Source: Halorussus amylolyticus (GTDB lineage: Archaea; Halobacteriota; Halobacteria; Halobacteriales; Haladaptataceae). Taken from it: 64,000 bases of DNA. Made by a program: the position numbers and the translations under genes. Below the pieces are notes generated by a model, which worked only from the letters and a program-made list of their open reading frames with translations, was not told the DNA's origin and did not search any database. Shown here in pieces: positions 51,581 through 60,390 of this stretch (position 1 is the first letter of the stretch; each line of letters starts with the position of its first letter). The stretch is from NCBI RefSeq assembly GCF_004143485.2, contig NZ_ML974131.1, positions 335,749-399,748 on the forward strand. Reading direction: 5' to 3'.

Positions 51581-52491
51581 GCTCGTTCCTCCGTGTAGGC
51601 CGCGAACAGGTCGTCGAGTGACGCGTCGCTCGTCTCGATGTCGAGGACGGTCGCGCCGTCGCCCCGGAGCGCGTCCACGACCTCGACCTTTCGGTGGTCG
51701 GGACACGAAAGCGACACGGTGGTTCCGTCGCCGTCGAGCGAGACGTTCGACACGCCGCCGAGGTTCCGGACCTCGGCGAGAACGCCCTCGGGCGACCCGT
51801 CGAGCGTGACGGTCATGGTCGCTTTCGACCCGACCGCGTCCTGTAGCTCGTCGATGGTATCGACCGCGACGAGGTTGCCGTCGGCGAGGATGCCGACGCG
51901 GTCACAGACCGCCTCGACCTGCCCGAGGATGTGCGACGAGAAGAAGACGGTCGCGCCGCGGTCGGCCTCCTCGCGCACGATTTCGCGCATCCGACGCGCC
52001 CCGTTCGGGTCGAGTCCGGTCGAGGGTTCGTCCAGAATCAGGAGGTCGGGGTCGCCCGCGAGCGCCATTCCCAACAGGAGTCGCTGGGCCATCCCCTTCG
52101 AGAAGCCGCCGACCCGCCGGTCGAGCACGTCGCCGAGACCCACGCGGTCGAGAAGCGCCGCCGGGTCGTCGTCGGCGTCCTTCGAGTCGATGGCGAATTC
52201 GAGATGGTGGCGCGCGGTGAGGTGGCCGTCGAGGTGATAGCCGTCGGGAAGCACCCCGATTCGACGCCGGATTCGCTTGGCCTCCGATTGGGCGTCGAGA
52301 CCGAACACGCTGGCGCTCCCGCTGGTCGGCCTGAGGAAGTCGAGCACGATGTCGATAGTTGTCGATTTGCCTGCGCCGTTCGGGCCGAGGAAGCCGAACA
52401 CCTCGCCCGACTCGACGGTGAGGTCGACTCCGCGGAGTGCGACCACGTCGCCGAACCGCTTGTGGAGGGACCGTAGTTCGAGGGCGGTCAT
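51577..52491 (-). CDS. ABC transporter ATP-binding protein
   Basis: 304 residues. Walker A GPNGAGKSTT is near 40; the divergent signature FSKGMAQRLLLG and Walker B LLILDEPSTGLDP follow. A C-terminal extension of about 80 residues is DrrA/NatA-like. It is the partner of the permease at 50.8 kb. There is no peptidase or C39 domain, so it is not an obvious exporter for the lanthipeptide 10 kb away. Confidence 0.9.
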   Translation of the reverse strand: MTALELRSLHKRFGDVVALRGVDLTVESGEVFGFLGPNGAGKSTTIDIVLDFLRPTSGSASVFGLDAQSEAKRIRRRIGVLPDGYHLDGHLTARHHLEFAIDSKDADDDPAALLDRVGLGDVLDRRVGGFSKGMAQRLLLGMALAGDPDLLILDEPSTGLDPNGARRMREIVREEADRGATVFFSSHILGQVEAVCDRVGILADGNLVAVDTIDELQDAVGSKATMTVTLDGSPEGVLAEVRNLGGVSNVSLDGDGTTVSLSCPDHRKVEVVDALRGDGATVLDIETSDASLDDLFAAYTEERA

Positions 52492-52581
52492 ACACCCCGA
52501 CGTACTGACACCTGCACAAAAGCTCTTGTCATCGGGTCGTCGGGAACGGGGTTTAGTGGTCTTGGAATGGAGCGTGTCGGG

Positions 52582-53130
52582 CTATTCCAGTTCGCTATCT
52601 AACCCCCACTGCTCGGCCCGCGTTCTCGCCTCCTCGCGGGCGCGGTTCCGAATCGCGTCGATTTTCTCGTCGTCGTCCAAAAACGCCTCGACGGCGTCCA
52701 TCGACTCGCCGCCGGTCTCGTCGCGGCGGCCCCGTTCCGACGGGGCCGCCGCGCGGGTTCGCTCCGCGAGGTCGGGGTCGCCCGCGAGTCGGTCGGCCGC
52801 GGTTCCGGGCGCGACTCGGAGGTCCGACTCGCCCCGAACCGCCTCGCGGTCGTCGGCCGGGAGTTCGCGGAGTTCGACGCTGTACGGTCCCGGAACCGCG
52901 AGGTCGGCGAGCGCGTTCGCACCGCCGCGACCCGTGCCGGTGTGGTACGCACACACCGGCACCCCGTCGTCGAAGGTGACGACGCCCTCGCTGTCGGCGT
53001 CGAGTAAGAGCGCGTCCTGCGGTTCGAACACGGCGTAGCCCGTGAGTTCGCGGTCGAGCGCGGTCGAGAGCGCCGCGGCCGGGTCGCCGACGACCCGCGA
53101 CCGGACGAGCGTGCCCCGCGGCAGATTCAT
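52582..53130 (-). CDS. Uncharacterised acidic protein coupled to MinD-like gene
   Basis: 182 residues. The N-terminal half is alpha/beta (VVGDPAAALSTALDRELTGYAVFEPQDALLLDAD), and the C-terminal half is helical and charged. A 14-bp palindrome codes for the linker near residues 127-136. The start overlaps the MinD-like stop by four bases (ATGA). I do not recognise the family. Coupling suggests it is a partner or effector of the ATPase. Confidence 0.72.
   Translation of the reverse strand: MNLPRGTLVRSRVVGDPAAALSTALDRELTGYAVFEPQDALLLDADSEGVVTFDDGVPVCAYHTGTGRGGANALADLAVPGPYSVELRELPADDREAVRGESDLRVAPGTAADRLAGDPDLAERTRAAAPSERGRRDETGGESMDAVEAFLDDDEKIDAIRNRAREEARTRAEQWGLDSELE
52722..52753. repeat. In-gene palindrome, 14-bp arms
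   Basis: CGCGGCGGCCCCGT (52722-52735), loop TCCG, exact reverse complement (52740-52753). It lies inside the coding sequence of the 182-residue protein, in its Ala/Arg-rich linker. Confidence 0.88.
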
Positions 53131-53921
53131 GGCGACTCGGGCACGACCGCGCTCCGGAAGCGGTCTGCCACGTCGTCCGATTCGCCCGCTCGCACGTCGA
53201 GGTCCGCGGCCGCCGTGCGGTAGGCGCGGGCGGCAGCGCTCTCGGGTGCGTGTGCGAGCAGGGGTTCGCCCGCGCGCCGGGCCGACCGGGCGGCGTCGGC
53301 GTCGGGAACGGTCGCCAGCGTCGGCCCGTCGAAGTAACGCTCGGCCTTCTCGGCCACGCTCTCGGCGGCGTCGGGGTCGTGAACCTTGTTGAACACCACG
53401 CCCGCGGTGTCGGTGCCGTAGGAGTGGGCGTACTCTTGGACTTTGAGACCGTCGCTGAGCGCCGGAATCGTGGGCTGGACCACGACCACCGCGCGGTCGG
53501 CGAGGACGATTGGAAGCACCGCGCTTTTCGACCCGAGCGCGGCGGGCGAGTCGAGAAGGAGCACGTCGGCGTCCGCGGCGAGTTCGGCGACCACCTCGCG
53601 GAGTCGGTCGGGGTCGGCGGCCTCGAAGGCGTCGAGGCTGGTGCCACAGGGGACGATACGCATCCCGAACCGGTCGTAAACGGCGTCCTCGACCGTCACG
53701 TCGTCTCGACCGTCCTCGTTTCCGTCCGCTACGAGTAGGTCGTGGAGGGTCGCGTCGGCGTCGGTCAGGCCGGTGTGAAAGAGAAGATTTGCCATCCCGG
53801 TGTCGGCGTCCACGATGGTCACGTCGTACTCGTCGGCGAGCGCCATCCCGAGCGCGACCGTGGTGGTGGTCTTGCCGGTGCCGCCCTTTCCGCTCGCGAC
53901 CGCGAACGCCTCGACCATCAA
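53127..53921 (-). CDS. MinD/ParA-family ATPase
   Basis: 264 residues. The deviant Walker A KGGTGKTTTT (about 11-20) and VDADTGMANLLF follow the MinD pattern. DSPAALGSKS is the switch region, and VVQPTIPALSDGL follows. These ATPases position or partition cell structures. Haloarchaea have several MinD paralogues with roles in placing motility and chemotaxis machinery. Which role this one has is unknown. An alternative start three bases later (53918) is equally possible. Upstream DNA is very AT-rich. Confidence 0.9.
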   Translation of the reverse strand: MMVEAFAVASGKGGTGKTTTTVALGMALADEYDVTIVDADTGMANLLFHTGLTDADATLHDLLVADGNEDGRDDVTVEDAVYDRFGMRIVPCGTSLDAFEAADPDRLREVVAELAADADVLLLDSPAALGSKSAVLPIVLADRAVVVVQPTIPALSDGLKVQEYAHSYGTDTAGVVFNKVHDPDAAESVAEKAERYFDGPTLATVPDADAARSARRAGEPLLAHAPESAAARAYRTAAADLDVRAGESDDVADRFRSAVVPESP

Positions 53922-54082
53922 CTCTGTCTTCTCCCTAATTGATTAAAAACATATCTATAAAATAACTTATAAAAATTATTCATAATATATTATTGATATT
54001 TCATTAAATGTATTTATAAAATAATTTATAAATTTATCTAATAGACTTATTTATATATGGTTCATACTTAGTAGAAAATGGA
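53922..54082. other. AT-rich spacer with multiple TATA-like boxes
   Basis: This 161-base interval is almost all A/T, with near-repeated TTTATAAA/ATAATTTATAA segments around 53951-53972 and 54007-54030. It lies between divergent genes (MinD-like and the Tat-exported protein) and may carry both promoters. It also marks the edge of the lower-GC insertion that follows. Confidence 0.6.
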
Positions 54083-54880
54083 ATGCAACAAAGACGAGAG
54101 TTCTTGATGTCCGCAGGAGCGGCAGCAGCCGCACTTGGCACCGTTGGTTCAGTTAACGCGAAAGACAAAGCAGAGAGTCTTCCTCTGGAGGCAATTAATA
54201 ACAAGTTCCACAACGCCGTTAAAGACGACGGCGCTGCAGGTGCTAAAGACGGTTTCGAAGGTTTTGGACTGAACCCCATCGTCCAAAAAAGTCAAGATTT
54301 CAAAGTGAACGAAATCCCCGACGACGATTCAGACGTTACTCCCCAGTACTCGTACAAGGACCCAAAGGAATCTAACTCTGAACTTATTACTTCGCTCAGT
54401 ACTTACGATGGTGACGTGGTACTTGGCGTCAGTATGATACTCCGGGGTTGTGCCACCACTTTCAGGAATTCCTGGTTCGTCGATGACGCCATTGGAATTG
54501 GATTCAACGATAGCGATTGGGCCGATGTTGGCGAACCCGCAGTAACTGCGTCTACAGATCATACCGCCCGATTTACTCAGTCTGACGTTGCTTCGAATGC
54601 GCTCGCTGGGACTGTTGATATCGTTAATCAAGATGGCGGTGTTGCTACCTGTGATGCAATCCCTAAGGCAACGGTCAGTTTGACCGGGCAATTCAGATTG
54701 CGGGACGGAGGTGAACCGACGACACTCTGGGGTTCGTACTCGCATACTTTCGGCTACGAACCTACAGGAACTATACAGAGTATTGAGGGAGGAAGAGGTG
54801 GTATCTCGTTGAATCTTAAACTTGGGGCTTCTACGTACTGGAGTATTGCTGACCCATCGGATCCCGAGGATGTTCTCTGA
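54083..54880 (+). CDS. Tat-exported protein of unknown function
   Basis: 265 residues. The N-terminus [23 protein letters not shown] is a twin-arginine signal with a cut after about residue 26. The mature part is beta-rich, has two Cys (one in ILRGCATTF, one in VATCDAIP) and no recognised domain. Low GC and codon use unlike neighbours point to transfer. A TATA-like ATTTATATATGG (54050-54061) lies about 27 nt before the ATG. Confidence 0.68.
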   Translation: MQQRREFLMSAGAAAAALGTVGSVNAKDKAESLPLEAINNKFHNAVKDDGAAGAKDGFEGFGLNPIVQKSQDFKVNEIPDDDSDVTPQYSYKDPKESNSELITSLSTYDGDVVLGVSMILRGCATTFRNSWFVDDAIGIGFNDSDWADVGEPAVTASTDHTARFTQSDVASNALAGTVDIVNQDGGVATCDAIPKATVSLTGQFRLRDGGEPTTLWGSYSHTFGYEPTGTIQSIEGGRGGISLNLKLGASTYWSIADPSDPEDVL

Positions 54881-54940
54881 CAACGAGGCGGACCAGTACA
54901 GATAGAAAATCGTATATCGCACACCACTCTTTCAGTATAC

Positions 54941-55123
54941 ATGGATACAGAAACAGAGATGTATTATGTACATCTTCGTTCAATACGTTCTTCTATCGCT
55001 GCCTTGGCACTCGCTATTTTATCGGTTCCGCTTATTATGAGAAACGAGTTTGGATTCCCAATTCTCCTTCTCACACTAAGTATCGTACTATTCTCCTTCC
55101 TCCAAACCCTACTCAAAATATAA
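54941..55123 (+). CDS. Small two-span membrane protein
   Basis: 60 residues with two hydrophobic spans (about 16-34 and 40-57) and a polar N-terminus. No family is recognised. It follows the Tat-exported protein by 60 bases and shares its low GC. The inverted repeat TAAGTAA-CTCTA-TTACTTA (55149-55167) about 26 bases after the stop could end the transcript. Confidence 0.55.
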   Translation: MDTETEMYYVHLRSIRSSIAALALAILSVPLIMRNEFGFPILLLTLSIVLFSFLQTLLKI

Positions 55124-55298
55124 GTGGTAAATTATATAATATGATGGTTAAGTAACTCTATTACTTATAAATTATACTATACTCTGATGATTGTTTAAGC
55201 GGACCGTTGATAATTAACCGCTTGCCATTCTCGACTGTGACGAACAAAATCCGATATTTTCTCTCCGCTATCCTTCATCGCGTTCAACAACAAATTTG

Positions 55299-55841
55299 CT
55301 ATTCTAACCCTGATCGGACCTTCGCGTTCAGCGTTTCGAGCGTGTCGGTCGTCGCGCTCGAAAAGTCGTCACCGGGCGGTTCCAAGCCGGGTTGGTCGGC
55401 GGGAGCGGGGTCGCCGACTACGAGCGTCCCGACCATCGCGAGCGGTTCGTGGGGCGTGCAGTAGTAGTCGTAGACGCCAGGCACGTCGAACGTGCGCTCG
55501 AACGTGCCGCCAACTTCTCTGATGACGCCGCTGTCCCACGAGTCGGCGTCGTCGGGAATCCGGCGGTCGCGGTCGTTGTCGGGGTGGTAGGCGGTCGCGG
55601 AGTGGTTGCCCGAATCGTTGGTCCACGTCACCGTGCCGCCGACTTCGAGGTGGGCGATTTCGGGGTCGAAGACGTTCCGGCCGCCCATCCCGATTTCGAG
55701 GCTGGACTCGGCCGCCGGGAGCGAGTAGTCGTCGGTCGGTTCGGAGTCGTTGCCCGAGAGGCTCGCGGCGCACCCGGCGAGGCCGGTCGCGGCGGCGACG
55801 ACAGTCGTGGCGAGGAATCGCCGACGTGTCGAGTCGGTCAT
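55299..55841 (-). CDS. Halocyanin-like blue copper lipoprotein
   Basis: 180 residues. The N-terminus RRRFLATTVVAAATGLAGC has a Tat signal and a lipobox (LAGC), so the protein is likely exported folded and lipid-anchored. The plastocyanin-fold copper ligands are visible: His in SGNHSATAYH, and Cys, His and Met in YYCTPHEPLAM. Halocyanins carry electrons at the outer face of the membrane. The redox partner is unknown. The 3' side of the gene lies in AT-rich DNA. Confidence 0.93.
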   Translation of the reverse strand: MTDSTRRRFLATTVVAAATGLAGCAASLSGNDSEPTDDYSLPAAESSLEIGMGGRNVFDPEIAHLEVGGTVTWTNDSGNHSATAYHPDNDRDRRIPDDADSWDSGVIREVGGTFERTFDVPGVYDYYCTPHEPLAMVGTLVVGDPAPADQPGLEPPGDDFSSATTDTLETLNAKVRSGLE

Positions 55842-56186
55842 GGTCGAGACGTTCGGACTCTACCGTGACCTTCTTTTTGTTCTCTATCTCGGTTGGTTGA
55901 TTTCGCGAGCGGTTTCTGTATCGCGGTTATAGATTGATGAGCGATTCGGCCGGGCTTCCGAGGGAACGTCGCGAGATGCAATGCGACAGTTGCGCTAAAG
56001 TGCAGTGGGACAGCATCGTCGTACAGGACGCCAGCTGAGATGATTAGCTACCCCTTGAGCCAATCAAGACCGCACCTCATACCTCCCCAGCCTCTTGCGG
56101 TCCTCACTTCGTTGCGGTCCTCATCCCTCGCGCGCGTTGCTCGCGCGCGCCGGGAACAAAAATCGAGATTTTGAAACGACGACAGA
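55842..56186. other. Gap between halocyanin and M24 genes
   Basis: 345 bases. It holds the short ORF at 55937-56038, two GCGGTCCTCA direct repeats (56097-56106 and 56115-56124), and an alternating CGCGCGCG pair (near 56129-56155) that can fold back. I see no larger gene here. Confidence 0.6.
55937..56038 (+). CDS. Possible 33-residue peptide with CxxC
   Basis: 33 codons: MSDSAGLPRERREMQCDSCA, then KVQWDSIVVQDAS. The CDSC pair, charged composition and full reading frame hint at a small zinc-ribbon peptide, but a single CxxC cannot hold zinc alone, and no TATA box lies at the usual distance. It may be a fragment of a longer family or chance. Confidence 0.35.
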   Translation: MSDSAGLPRERREMQCDSCAKVQWDSIVVQDAS

Positions 56187-57389
56187 TTACTCCACGTCGA
56201 TGATATTCGACTCCAAATCTCGCGGGAAGTAGGTCAGCCACTCGACGCCGTCTTCGGTGATTGCGATGGTGTCCGAGTGGCGATAGCCGTACTCGTCGGT
56301 GTAGATGCCGGGTTCGATGGTGTAGACGTGGCCGACTTCCATCTCGGCGTCCGCGGGGTCCCGGCCCTCCTGCTCCTCGCAGTGGACGGTCCACCCGCGG
56401 TCGATGTACGGCGGTTCGTGGCCGCCGAGTCCGATGTTGTGGCCGACGTGGTGCTGTGCGAGGTCTGACACGCCCTGTTCCTCGAAGTAGTCGCTGACCT
56501 GCTCGTCCACGTCGGAGATGGAGACGCCCGGCCCGAGCGCGTCGATAGCGATGGTCTGGGCCTCCAGCATGAGCTCGAAGTAGTGGGCCTGCTCGTCGGT
56601 GGGGTCGCCCAGAAACATCGTGCGTTCGAGTTCGGAGTGGTAGCCGTCCACGTTTGCGCTCGCACCCGTGACCAGCACGTCGCCCTCCTGCAGGCGACGG
56701 TTCGCGGTGTGGCCGTGCGGAAGGGCGGTCTGCTCGCCCGTGATGTAGCCTGCCATCGCGGGACCGTCTGCGCGCGTACGCGGGACGTACTCATCGCCGA
56801 GCGTATCGAGCATGGCGCGCGAAGCCTCCATCGACGCGCGCTGGCTAACGGTCGCGGGGTGTGCGCCGACCTCGGTGTAATCCGCGAGGTAGCGGTGGGC
56901 GAGGTTGCCCCATCTTGCCGATTCGCGAATCAGGTCGATTTCGGCGTCGGACTTCGCCCACCGCATCCGGTCCACCCAACTCTGGGTCTCGACCTCGACG
57001 AACTCCGAGAGCTTCGGTCCCTCGTAGCCCATCACGCCCGGCGCGCCGTCGGCGTCCGTGGCGACCGAGTCCGCGCCGAGACCCGACAGCATCTCGGCCG
57101 CTACCTCGATCGGCGCGCCGCCGGGGTAGTCGAAGTAGTGGTGGACCGCGTCGATTCGGGGGTTGGTCTCGACGCGCTCGACTTCCAATCGCGGGACGGT
57201 AATCTCCACGCGGTCGGCGGCGACCGCGAGGACCACCGGGCGCTCGGTCTGGATGTGGCCGAACCCGGTCAGGTACTCGATGCTGGTCGCGCCGAACCAG
57301 ACGCCAGCGTCGGCTCCGGTGTCGGCGATTCGCTTTCGGACGGCTTCGAGACGGTCCGCGAACTCGGACTCGGGTACGCGCGTTTGCAT
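56187..57389 (-). CDS. M24 family (creatinase-like) protein with altered metal site
   Basis: 400 residues from the ATG at 57389. An N-terminal creatinase domain (1-150) is followed by the pita-bread fold. The segment VLVTGASANVDGYHSELERT replaces the usual DxG...(S)D pair with T and E, and HSDTIAITEDG replaces the usual E before D. The His of GHNIGLGGHEPP and the Glu of IEPGIY remain. Three of five metal ligands of aminopeptidase P are therefore changed, and the protein may be a metal-independent hydrolase like creatinase. The upstream reading in the same frame is non-coding-like. Confidence 0.85.
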   Translation of the reverse strand: MQTRVPESEFADRLEAVRKRIADTGADAGVWFGATSIEYLTGFGHIQTERPVVLAVAADRVEITVPRLEVERVETNPRIDAVHHYFDYPGGAPIEVAAEMLSGLGADSVATDADGAPGVMGYEGPKLSEFVEVETQSWVDRMRWAKSDAEIDLIRESARWGNLAHRYLADYTEVGAHPATVSQRASMEASRAMLDTLGDEYVPRTRADGPAMAGYITGEQTALPHGHTANRRLQEGDVLVTGASANVDGYHSELERTMFLGDPTDEQAHYFELMLEAQTIAIDALGPGVSISDVDEQVSDYFEEQGVSDLAQHHVGHNIGLGGHEPPYIDRGWTVHCEEQEGRDPADAEMEVGHVYTIEPGIYTDEYGYRHSDTIAITEDGVEWLTYFPRDLESNIIDVE

Positions 57390-57466
57390 ACGAGACACCA
57401 CGCAATCAGCTCGGTTAAACGTTGACGTGACAGCAACCGACACTGTTCGCGCAAGTGTCCGAGGCC

Positions 57467-57802
57467 TCAGGTCAGATTCAGTCCGACCCGGACCAATACC
57501 GCGTACACCGCGATACCGACCCGAAAGAATAGGCCGAACGCGACCGCGAACGCGGCCGCGAGTCCGAGCACCGTCGCGGCCGCACCGACCGCGCTCGGTC
57601 CGGCCCGCGAAACCTCCACCGCGACGGTCGCCAGCGCCAACAGCGCGGCGACCCCGCCCGCGACGTACGCGCCGAGCGAGAGACCGACGCCGAGACGCGG
57701 GTCGAGGAAGTCGGCGGTCGCCGAGAGGTCGCGCGCGAGACCGCCGTAGAACCCGACCAGCGCCACGACGACCAGCGAATCGGCGAGGAGTGGCGACACC
57801 AT
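57467..57802 (-). CDS. Small membrane protein
   Basis: 111 residues with three hydrophobic spans (about 5-22, 40-62, 74-108), rich in Ala, Val and Leu. No family is recognised. It lies upstream of the M24 gene on the same strand and is divergent from the redoxin gene, with 89 bases of promoter region between. Confidence 0.6.
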   Translation of the reverse strand: MVSPLLADSLVVVALVGFYGGLARDLSATADFLDPRLGVGLSLGAYVAGGVAALLALATVAVEVSRAGPSAVGAAATVLGLAAAFAVAFGLFFRVGIAVYAVLVRVGLNLT

Positions 57803-57891
57803 GGAGACGGCCTACCGAGTCGAATCGCATAAATCAGTCGGAGTCGGCGTCTGACGTAGCTTTAAGCGACCGCCCGAAGATAGCTCGAACG

Positions 57892-58425
57892 ATGGACGAT
57901 TCGGCCGCTCCCGACGTCGGTTCGAAAGCCCCGGCGTTCACCGCGCGGTTGGCGGCCCCCGACGGAACGGTCTCGGAGGTGTCGCTGTCGTCGCTGTGCG
58001 AGGAGAGCGTGGTCCTACTGGTGTTTCAGCCGACCGACTTCGAGCTGGAGACGTTCGCCGAGCGCGCGGCGCTCGGCGAGTACGATTGGTTCAGCGCCGA
58101 CGACCGCGTTCGCGTCGTCGGCGTCAACCGCGCTCGACCCACCACCAACCGGGAGTTCATCGACTACCTCGACGTGACCTACCCGTTCTGTTCGGACCGG
58201 GACCTCTCGATAGCGAAGGCCTACGGCGTGACCTACCGGGCGTTCGGGGTCGCGCCGCGAGCGCGCCGGGCGTGCTTCTTCGTGGACCACGACGGCGTCG
58301 TTCGGTATCGGTGGGTCGGCGACCGGGAGAGTCGCGGTCGGAGTCGCCCCCAAGCGTGGGACCTCTACGACGCGGTTCTGGACGTGTTGGGCAAACGCGA
58401 CCCCGAGACGTTCGGACTGGCGTAA
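57892..58425 (+). CDS. Peroxiredoxin-like (AhpC/TSA fold) protein lacking the peroxidatic Cys
   Basis: 177 residues from the ATG at 57892. The thioredoxin-like fold is clear: VGSKAPAFTARLAAPDG, VVLLVFQPTDFELETF, VRVVGVNRARPTTNREFIDYL, YPFCSDRDLSIAKAYGV and FFVDHDGVVRYRWVGD. At the position of the usual Thr-x-x-Cys, PTDFELE has no Cys, so normal peroxide reduction is unlikely. A Cys in YPFCSD and one in RRACFFVD remain. Role may be regulatory or structural. It stands in front of the SLC13-type gene. Confidence 0.85.
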   Translation: MDDSAAPDVGSKAPAFTARLAAPDGTVSEVSLSSLCEESVVLLVFQPTDFELETFAERAALGEYDWFSADDRVRVVGVNRARPTTNREFIDYLDVTYPFCSDRDLSIAKAYGVTYRAFGVAPRARRACFFVDHDGVVRYRWVGDRESRGRSRPQAWDLYDAVLDVLGKRDPETFGLA

Positions 58426-58503
58426 ATCGTCGGAGTTCGCCGAACTACCGCAGTCCGCACGGCCACCGCAAGGCTGACGTGACCCTTCTTCGATATTCGG
58501 ACG

Positions 58504-60333
58504 ATGCCAGCCGAAGGCGCGGCGTTGACGCTCGACATCGCGGTCGTGTTCGGACTCGTAGCCGTCGCCGTCGCGCTGTTCGTCACCGAAGCGATTCCGA
58601 CCGACACCACCGCAATCGCGGTCGTGGTCTCGCTCGTCGTGTTCGGCGAGTTCACGCACGTCTCGGCCGAGCAGGCCATCTCGGGCTTCTCGAACCCCGC
58701 GACCATCACCATCGTCGGGATGTACATCCTGAGCGCCGGGGTCGAGCGAACCGGAATCGTCGGCCGACTCGAACACCTCGTCGCCCGATTCACGGACGGC
58801 GACCGCGACCGACTCCTCGCCGCGACGGTCGGCCTGACGGGGCCGCTCGCGGGGTTCATCAACAACACGCCGGTCGTGGCGCTGTTCATCCCGATGGTGA
58901 CTGACCTCGCCGACCGAAGCCACACCTCTCCGTCGAAGCTCCTGATTCCGCTGTCGTACGCCGCGATGCTCGGCGGGACCCTCACCCTCGTCGGCACCGC
59001 GACGAACGTGCTGGCGAGTTCGGTCGCCGCGGACCTCGGCGTGCCCGGAACGCCGTTCTCGATGTTCCAGTTCACGCCGCTCGGAATCCTGGTGCTGGCG
59101 GTCGGGTCGGCGTACCTCCTCACGGTCGGACAGTGGCTCCTCCCGTCTCGGATTCCGCCTCACGACCTGACCGAGGAGTTCGGCCTCCGGGGGCGACTCG
59201 CCAGAGTGTACGTCCCACCGGGGTCGCCGCTGGTCGGCCAGCCGATTTCGGACGCCCGGACGAACGGCCTCAAAGTCCTCCAGATAATTCGCGGCGACGA
59301 GGCGTTCGTCGCCACTCGGACCGACCGACAAATCGAGGGCGGCGACGTGCTGACCGTCCGGGGCGAGGACGAGTCGGTCCGGGCGTTCGTCGAGCGCGCC
59401 GACCTCAGACGACTCCCGCGCGCGGAAGTGACGGAAGCCGAACTCGCGCTCGGTGAGGGTCGGGGGACGCTCGCGGAGGTGGTCGTCGCCGCCGGGTCGG
59501 ACCTCGACGGGCGGGCGGTCGGCGAGACGAAACTCGGCGAGCGATACGACGCGACCGTTCTCGCGGTCCGGCGCGGCGACGAACTGTTCGTAGAACACGT
59601 CGCCGACGTGGTGCTGACCGAGGGCGACGGCCTCCTGCTCCACGCCACGCAGGTCGGTCTCGACCACCTCGAAGAGACGGGCGACCTCGTCGTGACCGAG
59701 ACCGTGGGCGACGGCGCGCGCGCCGAACCCGACCCAATCGACCGCCGGGAAGCCGGTCTCGCGGTCGGCATCGTCGCGGGCGTGGTCGCGGTCGCGGCGG
59801 CGGGCCTCCTCCCCATCTCCATCGCGGCGCTCGGGGGCGTCGTGGCGATGGTCGTGACCGACGTGATTCGACCCGCTGACGCCTACGACGCCGTCAACTG
59901 GGAGGTCATCTTCCTGCTCGCGGGCGTCATCCCGCTCGGACTCGCGATGCAGGAGACCGGGGCCGCGGCGTTCGTCGCGGGCTACGTGACCGCCGCCGCG
60001 GGTGTGCTTCCGGTTCTGGCGACTCTCGCGCTGTTCTACCTCCTGACCGGCCTGCTGGCGAACGTCATCACGCCGGTCGCGAGCGTGGTCCTCCTGCTCC
60101 CCATCGCGGTCGATACCGCGGGCGAAATCGGCGCGAGCGCCTTTGCGTTCGTCCTCGCGGTCACGTTCGCGGCCTCGACCGCGTTCATGACGCCGATGGG
60201 CTACCAGACGAATCTGATGGTGTACAGCCCCGGCGGCTACAAATTCACCGACTACATCAAGGTCGGCGCGCCCCTCCAACTCCTGTTGGCGGTCGTCACG
60301 ACGCTCGGCATCGCGGCTATCTGGAGCGTTTGA
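58504..60333 (+). CDS. SLC13/DASS-type transporter with two RCK_C domains
   Basis: 609 residues. Hydrophobic spans fill residues 8-215 and 410-605. Between them lie two TrkA-C (RCK_C) domains (about 220-305 and 315-400), for example EGGDVLTVRGEDESVRAF and TEGDGLLLHATQVG. The family motif NNTPVVALFIP near 120 resembles the SLC13 SNT signature, and FAASTAFMTPMGYQTNLMVY follows in the second half. Such proteins carry sulfate or dicarboxylates; the substrate is not clear. The 1210-residue open frame on the other strand is a shadow. Confidence 0.9.
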   Translation: MPAEGAALTLDIAVVFGLVAVAVALFVTEAIPTDTTAIAVVVSLVVFGEFTHVSAEQAISGFSNPATITIVGMYILSAGVERTGIVGRLEHLVARFTDGDRDRLLAATVGLTGPLAGFINNTPVVALFIPMVTDLADRSHTSPSKLLIPLSYAAMLGGTLTLVGTATNVLASSVAADLGVPGTPFSMFQFTPLGILVLAVGSAYLLTVGQWLLPSRIPPHDLTEEFGLRGRLARVYVPPGSPLVGQPISDARTNGLKVLQIIRGDEAFVATRTDRQIEGGDVLTVRGEDESVRAFVERADLRRLPRAEVTEAELALGEGRGTLAEVVVAAGSDLDGRAVGETKLGERYDATVLAVRRGDELFVEHVADVVLTEGDGLLLHATQVGLDHLEETGDLVVTETVGDGARAEPDPIDRREAGLAVGIVAGVVAVAAAGLLPISIAALGGVVAMVVTDVIRPADAYDAVNWEVIFLLAGVIPLGLAMQETGAAAFVAGYVTAAAGVLPVLATLALFYLLTGLLANVITPVASVVLLLPIAVDTAGEIGASAFAFVLAVTFAASTAFMTPMGYQTNLMVYSPGGYKFTDYIKVGAPLQLLLAVVTTLGIAAIWSV

Positions 60334-60390
60334 GCCGCGTCTTCTCGGACTCCCTAGAGATAAGTGACCACTGCACGTGGACTCACTCGA

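Noticed and set aside
50792-52491. ABC-2 exporter as the lanthipeptide transporter
   Set aside because: It is 10 kb away, behind the pilus locus, and has no C39 leader-peptidase domain.
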